A stretch of DNA of 64,000 nt from CADEDV01 sp964596345 (lineage in GTDB: Bacteria > Bacteroidota > Bacteroidia > Chitinophagales > Chitinophagaceae): the NCBI GenBank assembly GCA_964596345.1, contig CAZQSZ010000003.1, forward strand, positions 372,001-436,000. The letters are read 5' to 3'. Within the stretch, counting starts at the first letter, position 1, and each line of letters starts with the position of its first letter. Below are positions 17,714-25,050 of the stretch, piece by piece. The translations under genes and the position numbers were made by a program. The notes beneath the pieces were generated by a model. That model was not told the origin of the DNA. It saw only the letters and a program-made list of their open reading frames with translations, and did not search any database.

Positions 17714-18262
17714 TTATTTAGTGATCGCTTTTATCTTTTCGATCAGTTGCTGCAGGTCGCCATTCGCTTCATTCAGCTTGCTGTTATCCGGCAGGTTGTT
17801 CTGCTGGTAATTTTCCAGCACCGGGGTGGCGATCATTACTTTCATTAACTCATGCAGGCTTTTCAATTCCCTTTCCTTACTGTTCAAACTGGTAATTGAA
17901 GTTTGCCAGTTGCTTAGTTTCGCCAAATAGGCAGCTTCACTTTTTAAGATTAGTTCCGTAGCCCGTTGTTTGGTGGCCGCATCGGGTATGCTATTGGCAT
18001 GTGACCGGGCATCGGCATAATAGCGGCTGTTGTAGGACGTAAAGCTGTTGTACTTTTCCAGGGCATCTTCTCTTTTTTTGTAGAAAGCAGTGATGCCATC
18101 TTCAATGGATTCCAGGTTGCTGTTTTGTTTAACAGCCTGTCCATAGAATTCATCCACCAGGTCTTTGTAGCCGCCGCTTCTTTTATCAATGCCGGCGGTT
18201 AAGGTAATGACGGCGACAAGTACCGCAGCAGCAAAGGCTGCCCATTTGAAGTATTTTTTCAT
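17714..18262 (-). CDS. membrane-anchored helical protein of unknown function
   Basis: The 182-aa product has one N-terminal hydrophobic segment (FKWAAFAAAVLVAVITLTAG) that can be an anchor or an uncleaved signal, followed by long amphipathic helices (YKDLVDEFYGQAVKQNSNLE, KEYE-like repeats and LNEANGDLQQLIEKIKAITK). The helix layout recalls LemA proteins, but the LemA motifs are not clear, so I leave it unassigned. It is flanked by a cupin gene on one side and a divergent DUF1569 gene on the other. Confidence 0.6.
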   Translation of the reverse strand: MKKYFKWAAFAAAVLVAVITLTAGIDKRSGGYKDLVDEFYGQAVKQNSNLESIEDGITAFYKKREDALEKYNSFTSYNSRYYADARSHANSIPDAATKQRATELILKSEAAYLAKLSNWQTSITSLNSKERELKSLHELMKVMIATPVLENYQQNNLPDNSKLNEANGDLQQLIEKIKAITK

Positions 18263-18420
18263 AAACGTTGTTTTGATGTGATAGCGTGTGGATGGAAATT
18301 AGCGGATATTCCATAATGTCTGTATGATTTCTCCCTGGTTTAACAGAAAATCAACATGTGGCTGAGCCGCCTAGAGAAACCCAAACGGAATTACTATATT
18401 TATTTTTAATCAGCGATATC

Positions 18421-18879
18421 ATGAAGACTCTTCTTGCCCTCGTCCATGAATTAGAAACTAAGTTGCCCTTTATTGAACAAAGGAAGGAAGCCGTATCACA
18501 GGCCTCTGTCGGCTGGCACCTGGAGCATAGTTTACTGGCGTTGGTAAAAATGATATCTGCCACGGAACATTCCAACCCGGCTGATTATAAATGGAAGTTC
18601 AACCTCAAGCGTTCCATTGTTTTGCTGCTGGGGAAGATACCGAGAGGCAAGGCCAAAGCACCGACTGCTGTTAGACCCGGGGAAGCGATCAGCGCCGGAA
18701 CGATCATTCCTTTGCTGGAAAAAGCCAAGCAAAAAGTGGAGCTGTTTGAGAAACTAAGCAGTGATAAATTCTTTACACATCCTGTTTTTGGTGATGTAAA
18801 ACTAAAACAGGCAAGAAAAGTCATTGCGATCCATACGGCCCATCATCTTGCGATTATCAATGATATTGTAAAAAAGTAA
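18421..18879 (+). CDS. DUF1569 / DinB-fold protein
   Basis: The 152-aa protein starts at ATG 18421 (a GTG further upstream adds atypical residues). It has the four-helix DinB-like layout, with the metal-type histidines in ASVGWHLEHSLLALV and VIAIHTAHHLAIINDI and the DUF1569-like HPVFGDVKLKQ. DinB-like proteins include thiol transferases and metal-dependent hydrolases; the function here is unknown. A near-consensus promoter (TATATTTA) lies about 28 bases upstream. Its stop codon is followed without a break, in the same frame, by a truncated SnoaL-like sequence. Confidence 0.75.
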   Translation: MKTLLALVHELETKLPFIEQRKEAVSQASVGWHLEHSLLALVKMISATEHSNPADYKWKFNLKRSIVLLLGKIPRGKAKAPTAVRPGEAISAGTIIPLLEKAKQKVELFEKLSSDKFFTHPVFGDVKLKQARKVIAIHTAHHLAIINDIVKK

Positions 18880-19230
18880 AGTTTATTTATTGCTCCACCA
18901 ATTGCTGCTGATGCGGTAGACCATGGCAGTGATAAAGGCTATGATGTAAAAGGGCTTGACAGTATTGTCGCCGACATGAAACGCTACGGGGCCATGATGC
19001 CGGACATGAAATCATCGAATACAAGGAGCCTTGCCGATGATGAGTGCGTTTTTACCTGGGCTACAATTTCCGGCAACATGGGTGGGAAACCAGTGACTAT
19101 GTCAAGTATTGATGTGTCGAAATTCAAAGATGGGAAAGCTGTGGAGCATTGGATGTATATGGATCCGAAAGATATGATAGCAATGATGCCAGCTGCACCT
19201 TCGCCTGCTGATACAACCGTAAAGAAGTAG
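18880..19230 (+). pseudogene. 5'-truncated SnoaL/NTF2-like gene remnant
   Basis: Right after the DUF1569 stop codon, in the same frame, the reading continues with IAADAVDHGSDKGYDVKG, the middle of a SnoaL-like fold. It runs through DSIVADMKRYGAMMPDMKS, VSKFKDGKAVEHWMYMD and ends PSPADTTVKK. Full-length relatives carry about 60 more residues (signal peptide and first helix) before IAADAV, and these are absent. The first ATG in frame is 18976, which would give an 84-aa product missing half the fold. A 5' deletion that joined the remnant to the previous gene is the simplest reading. Confidence 0.7.
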
Positions 19231-19251
19231 TTTTACATTTATTTCTGAAAG

Positions 19252-19277
19252 GGCCGGTGGTAACGCCGGCCTTTTTT
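19252..19277 (+). terminator. intrinsic terminator with GTAA tetraloop
   Basis: The 8-bp stem GGCCGGTG (19252-19259) / CGCCGGCC (19264-19271), with one wobble pair and a GNRA-type loop, is followed by TTTTTT. Confidence 0.88.
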
Positions 19278-19418
19278 GATACAAAAATATTTTAAATAAT
19301 GAATCCCGTTTCCTGTTATTATCTTACCTTACTGTAGCCAGCGAATACAATTCATTCCCTCTGATTCCTGTTAAAAATTCTCACCCGCCTCATTTATTCA
19401 CCACCAAATCATTTTAAC

Positions 19419-20312
19419 ATGAAACGAAGAAGTTTTATCTACAGTTCATCACTGATAGCGATGAGTGTGGGAGTTTTCGGAAAGATCAAATGGGATGGCC
19501 ATGCTTTTGTGGGAGAGGACCCCACCACAACGGATATTCTGGGACCTTTTTACCGGCCCGGTGCCCCTTTCCGTACCGAATTAGTTCAAAAAGGAACCAA
19601 AGGGCAGTTGCTGCATTTCAGCGGAACTGTTTTTGGGAAAGATGGGAAAACCCCACTCAAAAATTCATTAGTTGAAATATGGCATTGTAATGAGCATGGG
19701 GTTTATGATAACACGTCGGATGAGTATATCTACCGGGCTTCTTTTAAAACCGGGAATGACGGAAAGTACCATTTCAAAACCATATTACCGGTTCCTTATA
19801 ACGTGGGAGGTGATATAGTAAGGCCGGCCCATATACATATGCGTATATCCGGTAATTCGCAACAGGACCTGGTGACACAGGTTTATTTCAAAGGAGATGA
19901 ACATCTTTCCAAAGATGAGAGTGCCGGGGATCCCAGGTCATTGAACCGCATCCTCGAATCATCCACCAACAGTGCCAATGAAAAGCTTGTGAAATTTGAT
20001 GTTGTATTAAAAGATGAGTATGTACTGGATGCAGGGGCGTTTAAAAAAATAGCCGGTTTGTACACCATGAAAGATAAATCGATGTGTGAATTTTACCGGC
20101 AGGATGACCAGCTCTTTGTAAAATTAAACGGGCAGATCATGGAAGCTATGGATTATAAAGGCAATAATAGTTTTGAAGGAGGGCTTGGCCGGGTAAAAGC
20201 AGAATTTGAATTTGCTGCCGGCGGACCTATTACCGTAAAAGCAAGTTATATGGTAGGCCCGGATAAATACATAGCCGTTGAAGGAGAAAAGATGCTTAAG
20301 TACCCGGGTTGA
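19419..20312 (+). CDS. exported intradiol ring-cleavage dioxygenase-like protein
   Basis: The 297-aa product begins MKRRSFIYSSSLIAM, a Tat-like or Sec signal. The intradiol dioxygenase core covers about 30-185 with DILGPFYRPGAPF and VEIWHCNEHGVYDN. The four expected non-haem Fe(III) ligands are present: Tyr96, Tyr127 (in PVPYNVGG), His138 and His140 (in RPAHIH). A second beta domain of about 100 residues follows the core. The family cleaves catechols between the hydroxyls; export suggests a role outside the cytoplasm, and the substrate is unknown. Confidence 0.87.
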   Translation: MKRRSFIYSSSLIAMSVGVFGKIKWDGHAFVGEDPTTTDILGPFYRPGAPFRTELVQKGTKGQLLHFSGTVFGKDGKTPLKNSLVEIWHCNEHGVYDNTSDEYIYRASFKTGNDGKYHFKTILPVPYNVGGDIVRPAHIHMRISGNSQQDLVTQVYFKGDEHLSKDESAGDPRSLNRILESSTNSANEKLVKFDVVLKDEYVLDAGAFKKIAGLYTMKDKSMCEFYRQDDQLFVKLNGQIMEAMDYKGNNSFEGGLGRVKAEFEFAAGGPITVKASYMVGPDKYIAVEGEKMLKYPG

Positions 20313-20547
20313 TTTTTAAACCCCGGTTTTATGTACCAGGGCTTTTACAGTTTTATTGCTACAGCCTTTTTTCTTTTCGCAGCTATGGTACTGACTCAAT
20401 TGCATTCATACCTGCTGCAATGTCAGTGGCGAACCGGCAAATGACAATTAATGGCACTCTTCAACAGGTACTTTCATCCGGCACGGTTCTTAGCAGCATA
20501 GAAAGGCTCCCTGAATAAGGGCTGGCTTTATTTATTAAAAAAAGATT

Positions 20548-20940
20548 ATGGAAGTAGAAATATTCACCCTGGCAGACTTTGCACAGGATAACAACTCAAA
20601 ACTGACGGTTGTCGGAACATTCGATGCGATCCAGGCAAAACAATTCCCGGTACAGCACCCGTCTTGCGCTGTTGCCTGCCGCCTGCGGTTTGGGATCAAA
20701 GAGATTGGCCAGCATCAATTCAAACTCCGGCTGACAGACACCAATGCAAAACAGATACTGCAACCGATCGAAGGCAATATCAATATGGGTACTCCACCTA
20801 ACGGACAGTTTGCTGCTATCAATATAGTGATCAATTTCAACCAGCTCCAATTTGAAAAACCGGGTCGTTACTCTTTTGAACTCTATATTGATGGCGAGTG
20901 GAAATCAGGACTGCCATTATTTTTGAACCAGGTAAGTTAG
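20548..20940 (+). CDS. DUF6941-family protein
   Basis: The 130-aa cytoplasmic beta-rich protein opens MEVEIFTLADFAQDNNSKLT followed by VVGTFDAIQA, the pattern of the DUF6941 family, and ends RYSFELYIDGEWKSGLPLF. The family is small, widespread and of unknown role. Two hundred and thirty-five bases separate it from the gene before; that gap holds only an unconvincing 69-codon frame. A 9-bp stem hairpin follows the stop codon. Confidence 0.7.
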   Translation: MEVEIFTLADFAQDNNSKLTVVGTFDAIQAKQFPVQHPSCAVACRLRFGIKEIGQHQFKLRLTDTNAKQILQPIEGNINMGTPPNGQFAAINIVINFNQLQFEKPGRYSFELYIDGEWKSGLPLFLNQVS

Positions 20941-20992
20941 GTCAACAGAATAAATTTTCCTGGCACTATCCTTAACAGTTTTTTAGTAAGGT

Positions 20993-21023
20993 CCTGAAAC
21001 CTTTTACAGGTAATGGTTTCAGG
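20993..21023 (+). terminator. hairpin after DUF6941 gene
   Basis: The stem CCTGAAACC (20993-21001) / GGTTTCAGG (21015-21023) is perfect over 9 bp with a 13-base loop, but only a weak T-tract follows, so termination is less sure. Confidence 0.5.
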
Positions 21024-21029
21024 GGTTTC

Positions 21030-21062
21030 TGTTTACTCAATGATAGTGACTGTTTACTCAAT
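21030..21062. repeat. 12-bp direct repeat with 21-bp period
   Basis: TGTTTACTCAAT occurs at 21030-21041 and again, with all 12 bases identical, at 21051-21062. The 21-bp period equals two helical turns (and three 7-base units). It lies 40 bases upstream of the promoter of the 63-aa protein gene, so it is a candidate operator or a member of the period-7 repeat class. Confidence 0.6.
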
Positions 21063-21100
21063 TTCATACCTTCTTCCTTGGAAGGAGAGCATATAAAGTG

Positions 21101-21108
21101 TATCTTTG
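21101..21108 (+). promoter_or_regulatory. TAnnTTTG promoter of the 63-aa protein gene
   Basis: Exact match TATCTTTG with a CTTG at 21077-21080 as a possible -33 element, 20 bases away. A short inverted repeat CTTCC-TT-GGAAG (21073-21084) overlaps the -33 region. The implied 5' leader is about 128 nt. Confidence 0.75.
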
Positions 21109-21240
21109 CATCATCAATCTGAGAGATGTAGTATAGATACAAACAGGCGACAGAATTCAACACTTCTTCTAACGATTCTTAGTGTATTTCTCCCTCAAGG
21201 CTCAGATCAATTTTGTAAACAATTAAAAAGGAAATAAATC

Positions 21241-21432
21241 ATGAAGAGTGATGTGATGCCATCTATTGTCCAGATGGAACCGGATGTATTAAAAAACCTG
21301 GTAAAAGAAGTAAAGGAAACATTAGCAAAGAACATTGTGCTCCCTGCTGACAGTGAACGAACATTCACGGCTGCAGACCTGTGGAATATCCGCAGGAAGG
21401 CAAGAACGGCACAGGGACGGTTTGCAGGATAA
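21241..21432 (+). CDS. 63-aa small basic protein of unknown function
   Basis: The reading frame has its own exact promoter, an unusually long leader, an AAGGA-like purine stretch at 21229-21234 and a strong terminator right after it, so it is very probably expressed. The product is helical: EPDVLKNLVKEVKETLAKNI followed by ERTFTAADLWNIRRKARTAQ and a Gly-rich basic end. It has no signal peptide or membrane segment. The basic C-terminal half could bind nucleic acid, but that is speculation; I recognise no family. Confidence 0.7.
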   Translation: MKSDVMPSIVQMEPDVLKNLVKEVKETLAKNIVLPADSERTFTAADLWNIRRKARTAQGRFAG

Positions 21433-21439
21433 GCAATTA

Positions 21440-21466
21440 AAAGGAGCCTTTCGGGGCTCTTTTTTG
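21440..21466 (+). terminator. intrinsic terminator after the 63-aa gene
   Basis: The stem AAAGGAGCC (21440-21448) pairs with GGCTCTTTT (21455-21463) including a G-T wobble, ending in a T-run. Confidence 0.85.
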
Positions 21467-21626
21467 TTTAAAGCAGGTGTTGTTAACACAGGTAGCTGAC
21501 TTCTTTCAAGATTCGCCATGACAGGCGTCATCTGTAACCGCCTTTAATAATGCATAGATTTAGAAAGAGAATAGTACTGTGGAATTGAGTAGTGCCCTTT
21601 ATTGAGGACCACTAAAACACTTTATT

Positions 21627-22100
21627 ATGAGCTACCTCGTCGTTTATATGAGCCAGCATGGCACCACGCAAAAGTTAGCAACTTATTTATCCCAGGAGCT
21701 GGATGAAAAAGTGAGGCTTGTTAACCTGGCTAATGAGGCCATGCCGGATATTGAATCATGGTCAACGGTGATCATCGGCGGTTCCATACATATGGGTCAG
21801 ATCCAGAAAAAGATACGCCAGTTCTGTGAGTTGAACGAAAAGCAATTGCTGTTAAAACGGCTGGGGCTTTTTCTCTGCTTTATGAATATGGATGAGGGGG
21901 CTGTTGAGTTTGACACCGCTTTTCCTGAGTCGTTGCGTACACATGCCGTGGCGCATGGCCTGTTTGGCGGGGAATTGTTGCTGGAAAAAATGAACTTCCT
22001 GGAAAGACTGATGGTTAAAGCCGTGCGGGGAGTAAAAGAGTCTGTATCCGTGGTGGATGAAGATGCGGTAGAAGAATTTTTGCGCCTGATCAGGGAATAA
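21627..22100 (+). CDS. flavodoxin-domain protein, HemG-like
   Basis: The 157-aa cytoplasmic protein has the FMN-binding flavodoxin fold of menaquinone-dependent protoporphyrinogen oxidase (HemG): VYMSQHGTTQKLATYLSQEL is the phosphate loop, VIIGGSIHMGQIQKKIRQF the second loop, and LFLCFMNM and LFGGELLLEKM follow. HemG oxidises protoporphyrinogen IX in haem synthesis, but many flavodoxin_5 proteins have other roles, and no haem gene is nearby, so I give no gene symbol. It is convergent with the next gene, 12 bases apart. Confidence 0.8.
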   Translation: MSYLVVYMSQHGTTQKLATYLSQELDEKVRLVNLANEAMPDIESWSTVIIGGSIHMGQIQKKIRQFCELNEKQLLLKRLGLFLCFMNMDEGAVEFDTAFPESLRTHAVAHGLFGGELLLEKMNFLERLMVKAVRGVKESVSVVDEDAVEEFLRLIRE

Positions 22101-22112
22101 TAAATAGCATGG

Positions 22113-22955
22113 CTAAGGCGATAAAACTTTTGCGGCTACCGGTTTTTCATAGATGAACCGGACCATCGCATTTTTTTTATCATCGGAAGTAAGATAGAGC
22201 TGGTAGCGCTTATCACCGGCATTGATGATCATCAATGCTGTGTTGGGGGGGATGGAGCCAAGATTCTCCCCAACCATGATCACTTCCTGTATGGTTCGTT
22301 GCAAATCGATTTTTATAGCCGCAGTAACCGGTTTAGCTGTCAGTAATTTTCTTGACACCACCGGCATATCATTCACATAAACAGAGATAGTATCCCCGTC
22401 TATGATACCATTATCGTAGAAATCAAGTTTAACTGTCCCGGTATCCACATAGATCGTTTTCACCAGTTCATTCTTTCTTTCCGTCAGGGTTTTGGGGAGA
22501 TTGGGTTTAAAAGCCGATTTGGTGATCCGGATCAACACGATCGTTCCGGGGGGACAATTGGATTTATTATCCATGGTCTTACCGGTCCAGGAACCTCGTA
22601 ATTGTTCTTCGTTGCCCCCTTTGTGGTAGGAAAAATTATACCTTTTGATACAGGGGGTGCAATCGGGCGGGATATGAAAGCTGGTTACCCCAATCTCGTT
22701 GATGAGGATACTGTTGCTGTCAGGTTTGAAAGTTCCTTCAAAGGTTTCTCTTACATAATTACTGGTGTCGGAATAATGATAAGAAACGCCTGATATTTTG
22801 TTACCTACCACGGTCAGCTGTAATTCTATGTTGTAAACCGGGAAGCAGCCTCCGGGTTCCATCACCAGTTTACCCTTCCAGATGCCATTGATATCCTGTG
22901 CCCGCACACAAGACAGGGACAGCAACAAAATGACTAAAAGGGCAATACGCTTCAT
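22113..22955 (-). CDS. secreted protein, shorter of two tandem paralogues
   Basis: The 280-aa product has a signal peptide (ALLVILLLSLSCVRAQ). It shares a common plan with the next gene: an N-terminal lipocalin-like beta domain starting DINGIWKGKLVMEPGG, then a C-terminal domain with VKLDFYDNGIIDGDTISVYV, TAKPVTAAIKIDL and VMVGENLGSIPPNTALMII, closing on NAMVRFIYEKP. The C-terminal module resembles exported Bacteroidota domains that follow an Ig-like or DUF-type pattern, but I cannot name it. No linker repeat is present here. Confidence 0.75.
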   Translation of the reverse strand: MKRIALLVILLLSLSCVRAQDINGIWKGKLVMEPGGCFPVYNIELQLTVVGNKISGVSYHYSDTSNYVRETFEGTFKPDSNSILINEIGVTSFHIPPDCTPCIKRYNFSYHKGGNEEQLRGSWTGKTMDNKSNCPPGTIVLIRITKSAFKPNLPKTLTERKNELVKTIYVDTGTVKLDFYDNGIIDGDTISVYVNDMPVVSRKLLTAKPVTAAIKIDLQRTIQEVIMVGENLGSIPPNTALMIINAGDKRYQLYLTSDDKKNAMVRFIYEKPVAAKVLSP

Positions 22956-23067
22956 AAAAAATGAAAATAGGCCAAATTAATAAAAGGCAATGCAGAAATT
23001 ACAGAAGCGGTTGCCCGGTTTTCTCCTGTGGTTCGTTTTTTACATTGCAGATAAGGTAAAGCGATGA

Positions 23068-24168
23068 TTATTTTGGTTTCACATACCGGAACCTGACCAC
23101 TGCATTTTTTTGTTCTGTAGATGTGATGCGGACATCAAATCGTTGCTCGCCGGATTCGACGATCATCAGTGAAGTATTGGGAGGAATACGGCCCAGGTTT
23201 TCAGCCACCATCACCAGTTCGTGTTCCGAATTATCCTCGTCCATTTTCAGGTTAACGATCAGCGGAGATGCTGTTAACCGTTTGGAAGAAAGAACCAGTT
23301 TTTTATCCATATACACAGAGATCGTATCATCATCAATCTCCCCGTTATCGTACAATTTCACGGTTACATTCTCATTACTTACAGTGAGAATTTTAACCAA
23401 TTCATTAGCCCTGTTTTTTAATACGGAAGGGGTTGGTATGTTTTCAGGAACAGATTTTTTGACAAACGGGGGTGCCACAATTTTTGAGACGGTATCAATT
23501 TTAGGAGTAACTGCCAATGGCTTTGTGGTTACCGGCGGTTTTGTTACTGGTTTTTTAACCACTGGTTTGCTGGCGGGTTTAGTAACTACCGGAGGCTTTT
23601 TTACAACGGGAGGATTGACTTTTGTTGTTACCGGTGGTTTGGTTGCCGGAGCTTTGGGTGTTGGTTTTCTTAAAAAAGGTTCAAGATAGAAATCGGATGA
23701 AACAACTCTTCGCAAGGAAACACGGCCGCCACCGCAATCGCCCCAAAAAGAGGTATCAACAGATAGTGGTTTTTCATTTCTTCCCAGGTATGTACCTTCT
23801 AAAAACTCCTCATTACCGGATTTTGAATAGGTAAGGGTGTAATTCATGATGCAGGTCATTCCTCCCATTACGCTTTTTACCTCAACTGTTCTGATCTCTT
23901 TGATCTTTAATGTCTTTGTGTTTTTAACATAGCTGCCGGTCATGGTGGCTTTGCCGTAAAAACGTACATCAAGATAGGAATAGGATACTCCGCTCGCAGC
24001 ATAGGATTTGTTATGCGAAAGCTGGAACTCTAATTTATAGAATTGTCCGCCCTCCGACATGAAAAATCCTTTCCAGATACCCGTCAGATCTTGCGAGAAG
24101 ACGGTAGGATTGGAAAAAGGGACCAGCAATATAAAAAACAGGCAAATTTTTATGAATAGCTGTTTCAT
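23068..24168 (-). CDS. secreted protein, longer of two tandem paralogues, with Pro/Lys/Thr/Val linker
   Basis: The 366-aa product starts at ATG 24168 (a GTG one codon earlier is ignored). A signal peptide is followed by DLTGIWKGFFMSEGG, a beta domain, a low-complexity linker of about 60 residues rich in Lys, Pro, Val and Thr (bases about 23480-23660, units such as KPPVTTK and KKPVTKP), then the same C-terminal module as its neighbour: VKLYDNGEIDDDTISVYMD and VMVAENLGRIPPNTSLMIV. The linker is the main difference from the paralogue. An exact promoter directly precedes it. Confidence 0.78.
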   Translation of the reverse strand: MKQLFIKICLFFILLVPFSNPTVFSQDLTGIWKGFFMSEGGQFYKLEFQLSHNKSYAASGVSYSYLDVRFYGKATMTGSYVKNTKTLKIKEIRTVEVKSVMGGMTCIMNYTLTYSKSGNEEFLEGTYLGRNEKPLSVDTSFWGDCGGGRVSLRRVVSSDFYLEPFLRKPTPKAPATKPPVTTKVNPPVVKKPPVVTKPASKPVVKKPVTKPPVTTKPLAVTPKIDTVSKIVAPPFVKKSVPENIPTPSVLKNRANELVKILTVSNENVTVKLYDNGEIDDDTISVYMDKKLVLSSKRLTASPLIVNLKMDEDNSEHELVMVAENLGRIPPNTSLMIVESGEQRFDVRITSTEQKNAVVRFRYVKPK

Positions 24169-24175
24169 CACGGGT

Positions 24176-24183
24176 CAAAACTA
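24176..24183 (-). promoter_or_regulatory. TAnnTTTG promoter, nearly leaderless
   Basis: The minus strand reads TAGTTTTG. The ATG at 24168 lies only 8 bases past the final G, which by the rnpB ruler means a leader of about 3 nt. Confidence 0.65.
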
Positions 24184-24260
24184 ACGAATTGGTTCGTATG
24201 GTAGAACGGCATTGGGCAAGAGTTTGTTAATTTTAACATGCTTTAAAAGCTGTTCAATCT

Positions 24261-24968
24261 ATGGGTCTCCGCCAATGTTTTTTTGTTTTCTTTTTTTCAT
24301 GTATGTCTCATTTTGCCAGTACTCAAATCAGTGACAGATCGGTTACTTTACTGGCCCGGTTAGATTCCGTCCGGCAAAGTCATTCAGCAGCGAAACATTT
24401 TGCGGATATCTATTTTGAAACCACTATCGGTGCGATGAATTATTTTTCGAGGACTGATGAAAGGGTTCAGCAACTGATGGAAAGACTGGAACTGCAATTT
24501 GCCAGCTATTTCTTCCGGGCAGTAGAGGCGCATCAGCAAAAGGAGACCGTACCCCGTCCCTGGCAAGCTTATTACCAGGACAGCTGCGCCTCTCCATTAC
24601 GGTATGTTTTATATGGGATTAATGCTCACATTAATGGGGATATCTGGCAGGCATTAACCAATGCTTTTACTGCCCCAGAAATAGAGGAACTGAAACCCTG
24701 GTATTTTGCTTATCATAATGAACTACAGAAAGAATATGAGATTGTTTATAGCAGGGCATTGGCAGAAAATAAGAAACTGAGGCTATTGCATACCCTCACC
24801 ATTGGATTTGATAAACTATACGGGAAAATAATGCTGAAACGCTGGAGAAACCGGCAATTGAAGCTGGCCGTACTCTATTTCAATGACCGGGCTTTGTTCG
24901 AAAAAAAATTAAAAAGGCTGCAGGGAAAAACCCGTCGGCTGGACAGGCTGATCCGGAAGAATATTTAA
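24261..24968 (+). CDS. DUF5995-like exported protein
   Basis: The 235-aa product begins with a hydrophobic signal (QCFFVFFFSCMSHFAST). The rest is helical, with YVLYGINAHINGDIWQALTN matching the HINxD motif that marks DUF5995 proteins. Other conserved-looking stretches are FADIYFETTIGAMNYFSRTD and a very basic C-terminus (KRLQGKTRRLDRLIRKNI). The function of the family is unknown. It lies 82 bases upstream of thrS but that gene has its own promoter. Confidence 0.55.
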   Translation: MGLRQCFFVFFFSCMSHFASTQISDRSVTLLARLDSVRQSHSAAKHFADIYFETTIGAMNYFSRTDERVQQLMERLELQFASYFFRAVEAHQQKETVPRPWQAYYQDSCASPLRYVLYGINAHINGDIWQALTNAFTAPEIEELKPWYFAYHNELQKEYEIVYSRALAENKKLRLLHTLTIGFDKLYGKIMLKRWRNRQLKLAVLYFNDRALFEKKLKRLQGKTRRLDRLIRKNI

Positions 24969-25014
24969 TAACCGGAACTTGCCTGTGAATCCCTGTAAAT
25001 CAACCGGATTTTGC

Positions 25015-25022
25015 TAAATTTG
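25015..25022 (+). promoter_or_regulatory. TAnnTTTG promoter of thrS
   Basis: Exact match TAAATTTG, 29 bases upstream of the thrS ATG. Confidence 0.8.
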
Positions 25023-25050
25023 CACTCTCTTTAAAACAGGGATTTATTAC

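Noticed and set aside
20309..20518. 69-codon frame after the intradiol dioxygenase gene
   Set aside because: It starts with TTG overlapping the previous stop codon, has no promoter, and its sequence shows no domain or signal-like order; it looks like chance.
23480..23660. Repetitive stretch that could pass for a CRISPR or minisatellite
   Set aside because: Repeat units are short, imperfect and in frame, and encode a Pro/Lys/Thr/Val linker; no spacer pattern exists.
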